A stretch of 64,000 nucleotides of DNA from Zetaproteobacteria bacterium (GTDB taxonomy: Bacteria > Pseudomonadota > Zetaproteobacteria > Mariprofundales > Mariprofundaceae), in assembly GCA_002753275.1 (NCBI GenBank), contig PEAA01000002.1, forward strand, positions 42,135-106,134, written 5' to 3'. The position numbers were made by a program, and so were the translations under genes. The notes below the pieces were generated by a model. The model worked only from the letters and a program-made list of their open reading frames with translations. It was not told the DNA's origin and made no database searches. Every line of letters starts with the position of its first letter. The first letter of the stretch is position 1. This document shows, one piece after another, positions 63,278 through 64,000 of this stretch.

Positions 63278-63882
63278 TTAATTGGCCTGTCGACGAATAA
63301 ATGTCGGGACATTAATATCAGGATTGCTCTTACTTGAAGTGGCTTGCGCACCCGAGTTGCCAGGAACAATGGATTCAAATATCGGCGGTGTCGCTTCGAC
63401 CGTTGTTGCAGGAATAGGCTCTGGCTGTAAAAAAGTTGTTTGTACCGCAGGTTTGGTTGCCACAGGCGTGGCTTTAGACATATGTTGGTATGTTGCCGTT
63501 TTATCCGTCAGTCCCGTTGCAACCACGGTGACGCGAATCTCATCACCAGCCTCTTCATCAAAGACCATGCCGCAAATGACATTGGCATCTTCATCGGCAA
63601 TATTCTCGATAATCTCAGCGGCTTCAGAGTATTCTGCCAATGTCATGCTGGGACCGCCAGTGATGTTGACCAAAATACCTTTGGCGCCGTGCAAATCGAT
63701 ATCTTCAAGTAGGGGTGAGTGAATTGCGCTCTCAGCCGCTTTGCATGCGCGATCTTCCCCCGATGCTGCACCCGAACCCATCATCGCCATGCCACGCGTT
63801 TCTGTCATGACCGCTTTTACATCAGCAAAATCGACATTCATAATCCCTTCAAAAGTAATGATGTCGGAGATTCCTTTAACCC
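63278..63882 (-). pseudogene. ftsZ: 3' part of ftsZ joined in frame to an lpxC fragment
   Basis: About 200 C-terminal FtsZ residues are present: [20 protein letters not shown], the [13 protein letters not shown] and [20 protein letters not shown] segments, VTVVATGL, a Pro/Thr-rich linker, and the C-terminal peptide [14 protein letters not shown] that binds FtsA and ZipA. The GTPase half (tubulin signature GGGTGTG) is missing. Immediately upstream (63880 onward) the sequence becomes lpxC, in the same reading frame, so the product would be LpxC(1-122)-FtsZ(C-terminal). A complete ftsZ may lie beyond the window if this is a tandem duplication. The 77-bp gap to lpxC is otherwise unremarkable. Confidence 0.85.
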
Positions 63883-64000
63883 GTTTCTGTGAACGAATGC
63901 CTGCACATTGGATTAAAAAGACAAAAGGTGCGGAAGAGCCATCCATCACAGGAACTTCAGGCGCATCGACTTCGATTAAGGCATTGTCAACACCCAGCCC
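63880..64000 (-). repeat. 121-bp exact direct repeat, copy 2 (lpxC fragment fused to ftsZ)
   Basis: Encodes LpxC residues from about 82 to 122 (including [20 protein letters not shown]), identical to copy 1, then switches to ftsZ at 63879. It runs off the window edge, so whether lpxC codon 1 and its leader also exist here cannot be seen. Confidence 0.92.

Overview
The window reads as chromosomal DNA of a Gram-negative, flagellated proteobacterium. It carries LPS genes (lpxC, lptE), sigma-54 flagellar control, a regulatory PTS with HPr kinase, and system II cytochrome c assembly (ResB/CcsA). Genes are densely packed, with many ATGA/TGATG overlaps and no gene-free stretch above about 260 bp. 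I see no tRNA, rRNA, CRISPR, transposase or phage genes. The mix of an HprK-RapZ-EIIA-HPr-EI operon, two FleQ/FlbD-like regulators and numerous hybrid kinases suggests a deep-branching lineage (Magnetococcia- or Zetaproteobacteria-like is my best guess). The class is an inference, not something the sequence proves.

Layout. 0-12 kb is a housekeeping run: HDOD protein, M48 protease, tRNA hydroxylase TrhP, a small diheme cytochrome, NAD kinase, RecN, a short N-acetylglutamate-synthase-like GNAT, ResB-CcsA, GalU, TsaB and a low-molecular-weight phosphatase. 12-24 kb is a sensory block: a minus-strand response regulator-Cache kinase-porin operon followed by a separate lipoprotein gene. Diverging from it are a 1277-aa hybrid kinase with three receivers, a CheR-type methyltransferase and a REC-PAS-PAS-kinase-REC protein. 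24-33 kb holds tatD, tcdA, a possible 29-codon ORF, bolA, grxD and then rpoN-hpf-ptsN-hprK-rapZ-EIIA(Man)-HPr-EI. 33-36 kb is a NIT-domain hybrid kinase with a single-domain response regulator. 36-48 kb is flagellar: a FleQ-like regulator (minus), a periplasmic helical-repeat protein, a FlbD-like regulator, a near-perfect sigma-54 promoter, then flgBC-fliEFGHIJ-motE. 48-64 kb returns to housekeeping: ypjD-corB, uracil-DNA glycosylase, fbp, rpoH, leuS-lptE-holA-bioA, a radical SAM gene, two peptide-type ABC permeases with nagZ, lpxC and the end of ftsZ.

The most unusual points are as follows. (1) At the right edge the 3' part of ftsZ is preceded by an exact 121-bp copy of lpxC, making an in-frame LpxC(1-122)-FtsZ fusion; this is either a tandem duplication or an assembly error. 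(2) A CIRCE (HrcA) operator overlaps the rpoH promoter. (3) Heptamer tandem repeats sit in the leader of one sensor kinase and between promoter-like hexamers of another. (4) A palindromic repeat is translated as part of TatD. (5) A FleQ-box-like site lies just upstream of the FleQ-like gene.

Working together: RpoN, the two sigma-54 activators and the sigma-54 promoter upstream of flgB form a flagellar control circuit inside one window. The PTS genes form a phosphorylation cascade with no sugar permease. HrcA (encoded elsewhere) would repress rpoH, linking the two heat-shock systems.
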